A stretch of DNA of 64,000 nt from Muribaculaceae bacterium. Its GTDB lineage: Bacteria; Bacteroidota; Bacteroidia; Bacteroidales; Muribaculaceae. The position numbers and the translations under genes are program-made. Under the pieces are notes generated by a model that was given only the letters and a program-made list of their open reading frames with translations, searched no databases and was not told the DNA's origin. Location of the stretch: contig JAIDQZ010000010.1 of the NCBI GenBank assembly GCA_029062005.1, positions 1 through 64,000 of the forward strand. The letters run 5' to 3'. How positions within the stretch are numbered: the stretch's first letter is position 1; each line of letters starts with the position of its first letter. Positions 35,644-44,398 of this stretch are shown here, one piece after another.

Positions 35644-36198
35644 ATGAACGAACTCATCCAACTTGCACAGCGTCTTAAAGGGCTCCGCGATTCACTCGAC
35701 CTCTCGGTAGAGGAAATGGCAGCCGATTGCGGAGTGACTCCGGAGACTTTGCTGAAATATGAAAGCGGGGATTACGATATTCCTGTAAGCTTCCTGCAGA
35801 GGCTTGCCAGCCGTAACGGGGTTGAGCTTGCCGTACTCCTGTTTGGCGAGGAGCCGAAGATGAACACCTATTACGTCAACCGCAAGGGAAAGGGAGTCAA
35901 GGTTGAGAGGCGTGCAGCCTACTCATATGAGGATCTCGCTTCCGGTTTCCGCCAGAGAAACATGATCCCTTTTCTCGTAACCATATCACCAGACCATACG
36001 GCAGGCACGATACATGCGCCCAATACCCATGAAGGACAGGAATTCAACTATGTCCTGGAAGGAGAGGTGGAAGTCTGCATAGGTAAAAAATCCACAATAT
36101 TGAGAGCAGGCGACAGCGTGATGTTTGACTCCACAATGCCACATGCCTTACGCGCTATCGGCGACACCGATGCGAAGATAATCGCAATTATAAATTGA
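35644..36198 (+). CDS. XRE-type regulator with C-terminal cupin sensor domain
   Basis: The 184-residue regulator has an N-terminal helix-turn-helix (about 8-62, 'LSVEEMAADCGVTPETLLKYE') and a cupin beta-barrel (about 105-184, 'HAPNTHEGQEFNYVLEGEVEV', 'MPHALRAIGD') that probably binds a small ligand or metal. It is followed by an acyl-CoA ligase gene in the same direction, a pairing I recall in Bacteroidales, so the ligase or its substrate is the likely target. A repeat element of about 150 bp separates the two genes. Confidence 0.88.
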   Translation: MNELIQLAQRLKGLRDSLDLSVEEMAADCGVTPETLLKYESGDYDIPVSFLQRLASRNGVELAVLLFGEEPKMNTYYVNRKGKGVKVERRAAYSYEDLASGFRQRNMIPFLVTISPDHTAGTIHAPNTHEGQEFNYVLEGEVEVCIGKKSTILRAGDSVMFDSTMPHALRAIGDTDAKIIAIIN

Positions 36199-36206
36199 GA
36201 AGTATG

Positions 36207-36237
36207 AATTTTGAATTTCCATTTAAAATTCAAAATT
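36207..36237. repeat. Short inverted AATTTTGAATTT arms, family B
   Basis: AATTTTGAATTT (36207-36218) and AAATTCAAAATT (36226-36237) are perfect inverse copies 7 nt apart, directly after the regulator stop. It is the smallest inverted family B locus in the window. Confidence 0.7.
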
Positions 36238-36265
36238 TATCATTGGAATAATTGCTGTCCCGACA

Positions 36266-36415
36266 GGGACGCACATCATGCGTCCGCCATCCTTAGCATA
36301 AAAAAATGCTGTGTATTATGTCGATAGCAAAACGGACGCTCAAAATTGCTGTGCATAATGCCGAATGCTAAAACGGACGCACGAGCCGTGCGTCCCTACC
36401 ATGCTATCGAAATAA
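36266..36415. repeat. Family A element, locus 4, with conserved spacer
   Basis: A variant palindrome (36267-36285, centre ATCAT) and a full palindrome (36375-36395) enclose a spacer with two direct copies of GCTGTGTATTATGTCGATAGC / GCTGTGCATAATGCCGAATGC-like units, each followed by AAAACGGACGC. The right flank 'GCTATCGAAATAATT' recurs at loci 5 and 8, so the element extends about 20 nt beyond the last palindrome. Confidence 0.85.
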
Positions 36416-36447
36416 TTCAGAATTAAAACTGTTTTAGGTAAAAAGAT

Positions 36448-38097
36448 ATGTTAGAGAAATTTCTTGATAAGACGGAATTCACGTCTTACGATGACTTTAT
36501 GGCAAATTTCAAAGTAAAAGTGCCTGAAAATTTCAATTTTGGCTATGATGTAGTAGATGCTTGGGCGGAAAAGACACCTGAAAAAGAGGCTCTTCTATGG
36601 ACCAACGACAAAGGAGAAGTGCGTCATTTCACATTTGCCGACATCAAGCGTGAATCGGACAAGACAGCATCTTTCTTCCAGTCTCTTGGCATCGGAAGAG
36701 GCGACAGAGTGATGCTGATACTGAAGCGCCACTATCAGTTCTGGTTTTCAATAATCGCTCTCCACAAGTTAGGAGCGACCGTAATCCCTGCCACCCATCT
36801 GCTGACACCGAAAGATATCAAATACCGCTGTGAGATGGCAGACATAAAGGCGATAGTGTGCGCAGGAGATAAGGTGATAGTAGACCACATCGAGAAAGCC
36901 CTCCCCCAGTGCCCGACAGTAAAGGCAGTAGTCTCTACAGGTCCTGTAGTTCCGGAGGGCTGGTATGATTTCAATTCATCTATTGAGAAAGCCGCACCAT
37001 TTCACCGTCCGGAATTCGCCAACACCAACGATGACGTAAGCCTCCTTTATTTCACGTCAGGAACCACAGGAGAACCAAAGATGGTAGCACACGACTTCAC
37101 ATACCCTCTCGGACACATCATAACCGCAAGCTACTGGCACAATCTCAGTGAAGACAGTCTTCATCTGACTCTCGCAGATACAGGCTGGGGAAAAGCCGTA
37201 TGGGGAAAACTCTACGGACAGTGGATAGCAGGTGCAGATGTCTTCGTATATGATTTTGACAAATTCGAGCCGGTGGATGTGCTTCACATGATCCAGAACT
37301 ACAACATCACTTCACTCTGCGCCCCCCCGACGATCTTCCGCTTCCTGATCCGCGAAGATCTTACGAAATTCAACCTTTCCACTCTTAAATACTGCACAAT
37401 AGCAGGAGAAGCCCTGAATCCAAGCGTGTTTGACGAATGGAAAAAGCTTACCGGCATCAAGCTCATGGAGGGATTCGGACAGACCGAGACGACCCTTACA
37501 GTCGCCACTTATCCATGGTGCGAGCCGAAACCCGGATCTATGGGACTTAAAGGTCCTGAATATGACATAGACCTTGTAGACGACAACGATGATCCGGTAG
37601 AGGACGGCGTACATGGAGAGATAGTGGTGCGTCTTAATCCTGCCAAGAAGCCTCTCGGACTCTTTAAAGAATATCTCAACGATCCTGATCTCACAGAAGA
37701 AGCCATGCACGACGGTCTTTACCACACCGGCGACGTGGCATGGCGCGACGAGGACGGTTACTACTGGTTTGTCGGGCGTAAGGATGATGTTATAAAGTCA
37801 TCCGGCTATCGGATTGGTCCGTTTGAAGTGGAAAGCGCATTAATGACTCATCCTGCGGTTGTGGAATGCGCTATCACAGGCGTTCCTGACGAAGTCAGGG
37901 GGCAAGTGGTCAAGGCTACGGTAGTACTTGCCGCCGATTACAAGGGAAAAGAGGGACCGGAACTGATAAAGGACATTCAGAACCATGTGAAGCGAGTGAC
38001 CGCCCCCTACAAGTATCCGCGCATCGTGGAGTTTGTGGAAGAACTTCCAAAGACCATCTCCGGCAAGATCCGGCGTGCCGCCATCCGCAAGGATTAA
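36448..38097 (+). CDS. AMP-forming acyl-CoA synthetase
   Basis: The 549-residue enzyme activates a carboxylic acid to its acyl-CoA via an acyl-adenylate. Family motifs are 'YFTSGTTGEPK' (P-loop), 'GFGQTE', 'YHTGD', 'GRKDDVIKSSGYRIGP' (hinge) and 'KTISGKIRR' with the catalytic Lys. It resembles the medium-chain (ACSM-like) group more than acetyl-CoA synthetase, which is about 100 residues longer. The substrate is unknown. The preceding cupin regulator may control it. Confidence 0.88.
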   Translation: MLEKFLDKTEFTSYDDFMANFKVKVPENFNFGYDVVDAWAEKTPEKEALLWTNDKGEVRHFTFADIKRESDKTASFFQSLGIGRGDRVMLILKRHYQFWFSIIALHKLGATVIPATHLLTPKDIKYRCEMADIKAIVCAGDKVIVDHIEKALPQCPTVKAVVSTGPVVPEGWYDFNSSIEKAAPFHRPEFANTNDDVSLLYFTSGTTGEPKMVAHDFTYPLGHIITASYWHNLSEDSLHLTLADTGWGKAVWGKLYGQWIAGADVFVYDFDKFEPVDVLHMIQNYNITSLCAPPTIFRFLIREDLTKFNLSTLKYCTIAGEALNPSVFDEWKKLTGIKLMEGFGQTETTLTVATYPWCEPKPGSMGLKGPEYDIDLVDDNDDPVEDGVHGEIVVRLNPAKKPLGLFKEYLNDPDLTEEAMHDGLYHTGDVAWRDEDGYYWFVGRKDDVIKSSGYRIGPFEVESALMTHPAVVECAITGVPDEVRGQVVKATVVLAADYKGKEGPELIKDIQNHVKRVTAPYKYPRIVEFVEELPKTISGKIRRAAIRKD

Positions 38098-38131
38098 GAC
38101 CCAGTTTTTTATGAGTGAAGTGACCTCAAAA

Positions 38132-38163
38132 TTTGGAAAGTTCAAAGTTTTTGATTAACTTTG
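38132..38163 (+). promoter_or_regulatory. Promoter of the purE leader (TTTG-N20-TAACTTTG)
   Basis: TTTG at 38132-38135 and TAACTTTG at 38156-38163 are exactly 20 nt apart. It reads into a 45-codon ORF, a terminator and then purE. No second promoter is visible between the terminator and purE. Confidence 0.8.
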
Positions 38164-38199
38164 CATCAAGTTTTCACATTTAGAGACCAACACCGGAAC

Positions 38200-38337
38200 A
38201 TGCTCATCTCACGAAAGCAAAGACGCCGCTATAAACACCAGTCATTCCGCCGATTGCTGCTTGGCAAGAAGGCAATCCAACAGGTGTGCGGACTTGATGC
38301 TGACATGTGTCGTGCAGTTTCGGATAATTACGCATAG
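38200..38337 (+). CDS. Small basic ORF (45 aa) in the purE leader
   Basis: This frame is too short for the ORF track. ATG 38200 opens 45 codons beginning 'MLISRKQRRRYKHQSFRRLL' with nine Arg or Lys in the first 19 residues. The stop (38335-38337) lies 2 nt before a strong terminator stem, and a full promoter stands 37 nt before the ATG. No known family is recognised. It may be a leader peptide whose translation controls read-through into purE, or an independent small protein gene with its own terminator. The promoter-ORF-terminator-operon order is the same as before pyrC. Confidence 0.55.
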   Translation: MLISRKQRRRYKHQSFRRLLLGKKAIQQVCGLDADMCRAVSDNYA

Positions 38338-38339
38338 GA

Positions 38340-38373
38340 AAGACCGCGTTCCGACCGATCGGAATGCGGTCTT
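38340..38373 (+). terminator. Intrinsic terminator/attenuator before purE
   Basis: AAGACCGCGTTCCGA and TCGGAATGCGGTCTT form a 15-bp stem with one G-T pair and a CCGA loop. The U-rich tail is weak (GCATTTATAA). It ends 17 nt before the purE start codon. Confidence 0.8.
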
Positions 38374-38390
38374 GCATTTATAAAAACTTA

Positions 38391-38870
38391 ATGACAGCAA
38401 TGAAAATCGGTATTGTAATGGGTTCTGCTTCCGATTGGCCCGTAATGAAAGGAAGTGCTGAGATTCTTGATGAATTCGGCGTGGAATACGACAAGAAAGT
38501 ACTTAGTGCCCACCGCACTCCCCATGAACTTGAGGCATGGGTAAGCGGTGCCCGCGAGGCAGGATATGCCGCCATAATAGCAGCTGCCGGAGGTGCAGCC
38601 CACCTTGCCGGCGTGTGCGCAGCGTTCACCACACTCCCTGTGATTGGAGTTCCAATCAAGGCACGTACGCTCGACGGTCTTGACTCACTGCTATCGATGG
38701 TACAGATGCCCTCAGGAATTCCTGTGGCCACCGTCAGCATCGACGGAGCAAAGAATGCGGCTCTTCTTGCTGTTGAAATCATGGCAGTCACCGACAAGGG
38801 GCTTGAAGAGAAGATGGCATCTTTCCGTAAGAAACAAGCCGAAAAAGTGCTTGCAAGCGAACTGAATTAA
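38391..38870 (+). CDS. purE: N5-carboxyaminoimidazole ribonucleotide mutase
   Basis: The 159-residue class I PurE rearranges N5-CAIR to CAIR in purine synthesis. It carries 'GSASDWPVM' near the N-terminus, 'SAHRTP' with the catalytic His, and 'AGGAAHLAG'. The ORF track starts at 38364 inside the terminator hairpin; ATG 38391 or 38400 is the real start. The partner purK is not in the window. It heads the purine block, and its stop is followed after 4 nt by the left arm of an IVS-like unit. Confidence 0.94.
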   Translation: MTAMKIGIVMGSASDWPVMKGSAEILDEFGVEYDKKVLSAHRTPHELEAWVSGAREAGYAAIIAAAGGAAHLAGVCAAFTTLPVIGVPIKARTLDGLDSLLSMVQMPSGIPVATVSIDGAKNAALLAVEIMAVTDKGLEEKMASFRKKQAEKVLASELN

Positions 38871-38874
38871 AATT

Positions 38875-39398
38875 GTTTAATCGTTTAATTGTTTAACTGT
38901 TTAGTTCGGACTCTTTGTTTAATTGTTTAGTTCAATAAGAGATTGACCATGAATTTATTCTCATTTGAAAAGCTTGACGCTTACCAAGAATCTCGTAAAC
39001 TTGCAGTGGAAGTTTATAGGATAATACAGGAATTACCAAGCTATGAAAGATTCGATCTTGGATCTCAGTTAAGAAGATCTATCATATCAGTTTCTTCTAA
39101 TATAGCTGAAGGCTGTGGTAGAGTATCTTTACGGGAAAAGATTCATTTTTTAGAAATCGCTTATGGATCTATGCTTGAAGCATACAGTCAAATCCAATTG
39201 AGTGTGGATTTAAACTATACACATCCAGAAAGAATGACTATGCTTCAGCCTAAATTTTCGTATGTGGCTAATCTTATAAACTCGTTGAGAAAATCATATA
39301 TGATAAAATTAGAAAATAATAATCAAAAATCCACTCCAAATCAAAATTCTCAGTCAAATTCAAATAAACTAAACGATTAAACAATTAAACGATTAAAC
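38875..39398. mobile_element. IVS-like unit 1: 32-bp inverted arms around a four-helix-bundle gene
   Basis: The left arm (38875-38906, starting GTTTAATCGTTTAATTGTTT) and right arm (39367-39398) are inverse copies with 30 of 32 matches. They enclose one four-helix-bundle gene whose stop codon lies inside the right arm. The unit fills the purE/purL gap completely: 4 nt to the purE stop, 14 nt to purL. A shorter extra copy of the left motif lies at 38915-38933. No target duplication or transposase was seen. Confidence 0.65.
38949..39380 (+). CDS. Four-helix-bundle protein (S23 / 23S rRNA IVS-protein family)
   Basis: The 143-residue product belongs to the S23 family (TIGR02436/PF05635 type), seen in 'LGSQLRRSIISVSSNIAEGCGR' (second helix) and 'EIAYGSMLEAYSQIQL'. 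Members are small four-helix bundles that form pentamers, are encoded in intervening sequences of 23S rRNA in some bacteria, and include the Avd protein of retroelements. Their biochemical role is not settled. The last 20 residues are Asn/Gln/Ser-rich and partly encoded by the right repeat arm. The gene is visibly richer in A and T than purE and purL. The start is ATG 38949. Confidence 0.9.
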   Translation: MNLFSFEKLDAYQESRKLAVEVYRIIQELPSYERFDLGSQLRRSIISVSSNIAEGCGRVSLREKIHFLEIAYGSMLEAYSQIQLSVDLNYTHPERMTMLQPKFSYVANLINSLRKSYMIKLENNNQKSTPNQNSQSNSNKLND

Positions 39399-39412
39399 TT
39401 AAAATACGATAT

Positions 39413-42400
39413 ATGAACAAGAATAAACGAATTTTCGTGGAGAAAAGCGGCGCCTACAGGGTTGAAGCCGACAGTCTCCGTCGGGAACTCAATGAAAATC
39501 TCGGTCTTGACATCAAGGATCTGCGTCTGATCTGCGTCTATGATGTATTCAATGCCGATCCGGCACTCGTGGAAGAAGCAAAATACCGTGTCTTCGGCGA
39601 ACCCGCCACCGACACTGTATGCGAGGATTTTGACCTTGACGGAAAGAAATATCTCGCCGTTGAGTGCCTTCCGGGTCAGTTTGACCAGAGGGCTTCGTCT
39701 GCCGAAGACTGCGTAAAGCTTATCGATCCGACTTCGCAGGCTGAGATCAGAAGTGCAAGACTTATGATATTTGACGACGGCGTCAGCGATGAGGATCTTG
39801 AAAAGATAGCTCACTACACCATCAACGCTGTCGAATCGCGCAAAAAGGACATGACAGTGCTTTGTCCCCCCGAGCGTGCCACTGCATCACCGGTAAAAGA
39901 ACTTACAGGATTCCGCGACATAACTCCCGATAAGGCTTCCGCCTACATCAAGGAGATGGGATTGGCGATGAACGATGCCGACCTTATGACAGTAGTGGAC
40001 TACTTCAAGAACGAAGGCAGGGACCCGAAGGAGACCGAACTGAGGATTCTTGATACATACTGGAGCGACCACTGCCGCCACACCACATTCATGACAGAGC
40101 TCACCGACATCGAGGTTGAAGACAGTCCGGTGGCAGATGATATAAGGACTACACTCGAACTTTACCGTCAGATGCGCAAGGACCTCGGTCGCGAAGAAAA
40201 ACGCCTTTGCCTCATGGATCTCGCATGCATCGGCGCACGCTGGCTTAAAAAGCAAGGCATACTCGACGATCAGGAGGAGAGCGAGGAAAATAATGCCTGC
40301 TCCATCGTGATAGATGTGGATACAGAAAACGGAGGTTCAGAGAAGTGGCTTCTGATGTTTAAGAACGAGACTCACAACCATCCTACAGAAATTGAACCTT
40401 TCGGTGGGGCATCCACGTGTCTGGGCGGAGCGATCCGCGATCCGCTGAGCGGTCGCAGCTACGTATATCAGGCAATGCGAGTGACAGGTGCCGGCGATAT
40501 CTACAAGCCTGTGAGCGAGACCATGCAGGGCAAGCTTCCACAGCGCGTCATATCCAAACGTGCGGCAGCGGGCTACAGCAGCTATGGCAACCAGATCGGA
40601 CTTGCCACCACACATGTACGGGAGATATTCCATCCCAACTACGTTGCCAAGCGTCTCGAAGTAGGGGCTGTCGTTGGCGCAGTGAAGCAGGCAGACGTTC
40701 GCCGCGAGCGACCGGCCGCCGGTGATGTAATACTGATGTTTGGCGGACGCACAGGTCGCGACGGCATCGGGGGTGCAACCGGTTCGAGCAAGGAACACAA
40801 TGTAAGTTCTCTTGAGCAGTGCGGCAGTGAAGTGCAGAAGGGCAATGCTCCCGAAGAGCGCAAGATAGAGCGGCTTTTCCATCGTCCGGAAGTGACACGC
40901 CTCATCAAGAAATCAAACGACTTCGGTGCCGGCGGCGTGAGCGTGGCTATCGGAGAACTTGCAGACGGTCTCGACATATACCTTGACCGGGTACCAGTGA
41001 AATACAGCGGACTTAACGCTACAGAGCTTGCCATAAGCGAGAGCCAGGAGCGCATGAGCGTTGTTGTGGAAAAGAAGGATATGGATGAATTCATCAAATA
41101 TTGCCATGAGGAAAACCTCGAAGTCACACACGTGGCAGATGTCACAGACAGAGGCCGCATGCGCATGATGATGAACGGAGAGGTCGTGGCAGACCTGAGC
41201 CGTGAATTCATCGATTCTGCCGGCGCCACCCGCAAGGCTTGCGTAAGAATAAGCGCCGTCACACCGGAAATGCCGCACAAGACACCGGCTTCATTTGAAG
41301 AGATGCTTTCCGACGACAACGTGACTTCCCAGAAAGGACTTATCGAGATGTTTGACTCCACCATAGGTGCTTCCACCGTGCTGATGCCATTTGGCGGCAA
41401 GACCCAGGGCACGGAGACTCAGGTCAGCGTCCAGAAACTTCCCACCGGCGGATACACCAACACTGCAAGCATGATGGCATATGGCTTCAACCCGTTCATC
41501 AGCGAATGGAGTCCCTATCACGGTGCAGCCTACGCCGTGGTAGAAGCAGTAGCAAAAGTTGCTGCAGCCGGCGGCGACACCACTCGCATGCGCTTCTCAT
41601 ATCAGGAATATTTCGAGCGCATGCATTCCGACAAGTCATGGGGAAAACCTGCGGCAGCGCTTCTCGGTGCGCTAAAGATGCAGAAGGAGTTCGGTCTTCC
41701 GTCGATCGGCGGCAAAGACTCGATGAGCGGTACGTTTGCCGATATTTCGGTCCCTCCGACACTTATAGCATTCGGCATAGTGCCCGTAGATGCAAGAGAC
41801 GTGATAAGCCCGGAATTCAAAGAAGCCGGCGACACTCTGTATCTGCTTGAGGCGAAACCACTTGCCAACGGAATGCCGGACACAGACAGGCTGAAGGAGA
41901 ATTTTGCCACCATACATGAAGACATAAAGTCAGGACGTATCAAGGCTGCATATGCCCTCGGATTCGGAGGTCTCGGCGAAGCTGTGGCAAAAATGAGCTT
42001 CGGAAATGAAATAGGAGCAGTAGTAGAATATCCGGAAAATGATCTCTATAAGTGGAACTATGGAGCGATACTTGTCGAAAGTGCTGAAAAGCTCGGCGAC
42101 GCATATCTTCCGATAGGAGCCACAATTGCCGATCCTATTCTCGACATCAACGGTGTCCGCAAAGAAATATCTGTGCTTAAGGAAGCCAACAGCGCACGCT
42201 TCAACGAAATCTATCCCGATCATGCCGATACGAAGGGAACTGCAGAAAACGCCACTTCGGGTGAGAACAAAACCGTGTGGAAAGGTGAGCCTGTAGAGCA
42301 TCCCGTAGTGTACCTTCCGGTATTCCCCGGCACAAACTGCGACTACGACATGATCCGCGCCTTCAGCCGTGAAGGTGCAGAATGCACCACAAGTGTATTC

Positions 42401-43096
42401 TGCAATCTCACTCCGGAACAGACACGTGAATCCGTAGCTACAATGGCACACATGATCGACGAGTGCCACGTGCTTGCATTCAGCGGCGGCTTCTCACTTG
42501 GCGACGAACCAGACGGAAGCGGTAAGTTTATAGCAAGCGTCATCATGAACGAAGCTGTGAAAGAAGCAATCGAGCGACTGCTGAAACGTGGCGGTCTCGT
42601 GATCGGTATCTGCAACGGTTTCCAGGCTCTCGTAAAGTCAGGACTTCTCCCCTTCGGCAAGATAGGCGAACTCTCGGCAGAAAGCCCGACACTCTTCCGA
42701 AACGACATCAACCGCCACATATCTCAGATAGCCGTCACACGCGTCGGAAGCATCGCCTCCCCATGGCTCGACGGCTTCTCTATAGGTCAGCTCCATTCCA
42801 TCGCCGTATCGCATGGCGAGGGTAAGTTTACAGCGAGTGCGGAGCTTGTTAAGCAGCTTTCAGAAGCCGGTCAGATAGCGTTCCAGTATGCCGATGCCGA
42901 CGGCAATGCCACAATGACGAGTCCATTCAACCCTAACGGATCAACCGACGCGATAGAAGGCATCATCAGCCCCTGCGGTCAGATTCTCGGCAAGATGGGA
43001 CACTCGGAGAGATATGATGAAGGTCTGATGAAAAACATCTCAGGCGACAAACGTCAGAATCTCTTTGCTAACGCAGTTAAATACTTCAAAAAATAA
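39413..43096 (+). CDS. purL: Phosphoribosylformylglycinamidine synthase (single-chain)
   Basis: The 1227-residue enzyme converts FGAR to FGAM with glutamine and ATP. It is the large single-chain form: an N-terminal PurS-like part, two AIRS-like halves with 'SDHCRHTTF' and 'NETHNHPTEIEPFGGASTCLGG', and a C-terminal class I glutaminase domain with 'PVFPGTNCDYDM' and nucleophile Cys in 'GICNGFQAL'. No separate purS or purQ is therefore needed. It lies between the first IVS-like unit and purM. Confidence 0.96.
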   Translation: MNKNKRIFVEKSGAYRVEADSLRRELNENLGLDIKDLRLICVYDVFNADPALVEEAKYRVFGEPATDTVCEDFDLDGKKYLAVECLPGQFDQRASSAEDCVKLIDPTSQAEIRSARLMIFDDGVSDEDLEKIAHYTINAVESRKKDMTVLCPPERATASPVKELTGFRDITPDKASAYIKEMGLAMNDADLMTVVDYFKNEGRDPKETELRILDTYWSDHCRHTTFMTELTDIEVEDSPVADDIRTTLELYRQMRKDLGREEKRLCLMDLACIGARWLKKQGILDDQEESEENNACSIVIDVDTENGGSEKWLLMFKNETHNHPTEIEPFGGASTCLGGAIRDPLSGRSYVYQAMRVTGAGDIYKPVSETMQGKLPQRVISKRAAAGYSSYGNQIGLATTHVREIFHPNYVAKRLEVGAVVGAVKQADVRRERPAAGDVILMFGGRTGRDGIGGATGSSKEHNVSSLEQCGSEVQKGNAPEERKIERLFHRPEVTRLIKKSNDFGAGGVSVAIGELADGLDIYLDRVPVKYSGLNATELAISESQERMSVVVEKKDMDEFIKYCHEENLEVTHVADVTDRGRMRMMMNGEVVADLSREFIDSAGATRKACVRISAVTPEMPHKTPASFEEMLSDDNVTSQKGLIEMFDSTIGASTVLMPFGGKTQGTETQVSVQKLPTGGYTNTASMMAYGFNPFISEWSPYHGAAYAVVEAVAKVAAAGGDTTRMRFSYQEYFERMHSDKSWGKPAAALLGALKMQKEFGLPSIGGKDSMSGTFADISVPPTLIAFGIVPVDARDVISPEFKEAGDTLYLLEAKPLANGMPDTDRLKENFATIHEDIKSGRIKAAYALGFGGLGEAVAKMSFGNEIGAVVEYPENDLYKWNYGAILVESAEKLGDAYLPIGATIADPILDINGVRKEISVLKEANSARFNEIYPDHADTKGTAENATSGENKTVWKGEPVEHPVVYLPVFPGTNCDYDMIRAFSREGAECTTSVFCNLTPEQTRESVATMAHMIDECHVLAFSGGFSLGDEPDGSGKFIASVIMNEAVKEAIERLLKRGGLVIGICNGFQALVKSGLLPFGKIGELSAESPTLFRNDINRHISQIAVTRVGSIASPWLDGFSIGQLHSIAVSHGEGKFTASAELVKQLSEAGQIAFQYADADGNATMTSPFNPNGSTDAIEGIISPCGQILGKMGHSERYDEGLMKNISGDKRQNLFANAVKYFKK

Positions 43097-43195
43097 TTTA
43101 GAATTTAGAATTGAGAATTACCCGGCTCGAAAGAATTTTCAACTTTCAATTCTCCACTCAAAAATTCTCAATTCTCAATTCACAATTCTCAATAA
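43095..43195. repeat. Inverted TTTAGAA/AATTGAG arms between purL and purM, family B
   Basis: TTTAGAATTTAGAATTGAG units (43095-43119) are followed after about 15 nt by the inverse CTCAATT units (43134-43195). The ORF track extends purM through this array, which is an artefact. Confidence 0.75.
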
Positions 43196-43203
43196 ATAGT
43201 AAG

Positions 43204-44229
43204 ATGGCTAAATCATATGAAGCCTCCGGCGTGAATCTTGAAGCCGGATATGAAGTGGTAAGCCGCATCAAGAAGCATGTGGCAAGCACAAACCGACCGG
43301 GCGTAATGGGAAATATCGGAGCCTTCGGCGGAATGTTCGATCTCGCAAGCCTCGGCTATAAGGAACCGATTCTGGTGAGCGGCACAGACGGTGTCGGTAC
43401 TAAACTTAAAATCGCATTTGCCGTAGACAAACACGATACAATTGGCATCGATGCAGTAGCGATGTGCGTCAACGACGTTCTTGCTCAGGGTGCCGAACCC
43501 CTTTTCTTCCTTGATTATGTTGCGGTAGGCAAAAACGAGCCGGCGGTAGTGGAAGCTATCGTTTCAGGTGTCGCAGAAGGATGCCGACAGGCAGGATGCG
43601 CCCTTATCGGAGGCGAGACAGCTGAAATGCCGGGCATGTACCAGCCGGGTGACTACGATATCGCAGGATTTACGGTTGGAGCTGTCGACCGTTGCAATCT
43701 TATCGACGGAAGCAAGGTGAAGACAGGCGATGTGCTCGTAGGAATAGCATCTTCAGGCGTACATTCCAATGGATTCTCGCTCGTACGCAAGATCGTCGCA
43801 GACGCAGGACTTGAATTTGACAAGAAATACGAGGAAACAGGCGACCTGACTCTTGGAGAAATACTTCTGACCCCGACACGGATATATGTGAAACCGGTGC
43901 TTGACGTAATCCGCAACGTAGACGTTCACGGAGTGGCACACATCACCGGAGGAGGCTTCGACGAGAATATACCGCGCATACTCCACGACGGTCAGGGTAT
44001 AGAAGTGAAGGAAGGTTCATGGGAAATACTTCCGGTCTTCAGGCTTCTTGAGAAATACGGCAACGTGCCACACCGCGAGATGTTCAACATCTTCAACATG
44101 GGTATCGGCATGGTTCTTGCCGTTGACGAAAAGGATGCCGAAAAAGCCATAGAAATCCTTGAGAAACATGGAGAGAAAGCAAGCGTAATCGGAAAGATCA
44201 CAGACAAACCGGGAGTGGAAATCGTTTAA
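43204..44229 (+). CDS. purM: Phosphoribosylformylglycinamidine cyclo-ligase
   Basis: The 341-residue enzyme closes FGAM to aminoimidazole ribonucleotide with ATP. It has the AIRS fold with '[15 protein letters not shown]' (ATP-binding), '[14 protein letters not shown]' and '[11 protein letters not shown]'. The ORF-track start at 43111 would add 31 residues encoded by the repeat array; ATG 43204 gives the family N-terminus ('[10 protein letters not shown]'). It follows purL and precedes purH across two repeat-filled gaps. Confidence 0.95.
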   Translation: MAKSYEASGVNLEAGYEVVSRIKKHVASTNRPGVMGNIGAFGGMFDLASLGYKEPILVSGTDGVGTKLKIAFAVDKHDTIGIDAVAMCVNDVLAQGAEPLFFLDYVAVGKNEPAVVEAIVSGVAEGCRQAGCALIGGETAEMPGMYQPGDYDIAGFTVGAVDRCNLIDGSKVKTGDVLVGIASSGVHSNGFSLVRKIVADAGLEFDKKYEETGDLTLGEILLTPTRIYVKPVLDVIRNVDVHGVAHITGGGFDENIPRILHDGQGIEVKEGSWEILPVFRLLEKYGNVPHREMFNIFNMGIGMVLAVDEKDAEKAIEILEKHGEKASVIGKITDKPGVEIV

Positions 44230-44396
44230 TAAGTTTAAAAGGTTTAGAAGGTTTAATTGGTTTAATTGGTTTAGGTTGTTTAGGTAGTTTAGACCTCATA
44301 AACAACTCCAACTACTCAACAACCCAACAACCTCAAAACTCAACAACCTCAAAACTCAAAAACCCAATAACTCAACAACTCAACAACCCCAATATA
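44230..44396. repeat. Inverted GGTTTAATT / CAACAACCT arms between purM and purH, family B
   Basis: The left part (44230-44283) is a run of GGTTTAATT and GTTTAGGTT units. The right part (44300-44396) is a run of CAACAACCTCAAAACT units. They are roughly inverse to each other and meet the purH start codon with 2 nt to spare. Confidence 0.75.
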
Positions 44397-44398
44397 TA

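Noticed and set aside
38164-38390. Purine riboswitch before purE.
   Set aside because: I could not find the three-way-junction core of the purine riboswitch; the leader reads better as a small ORF plus terminator.
43111-43203. N-terminal extension of purM in the ORF track.
   Set aside because: It is encoded by the repeat array and is not part of the PurM family; ATG 43204 gives the normal N-terminus.
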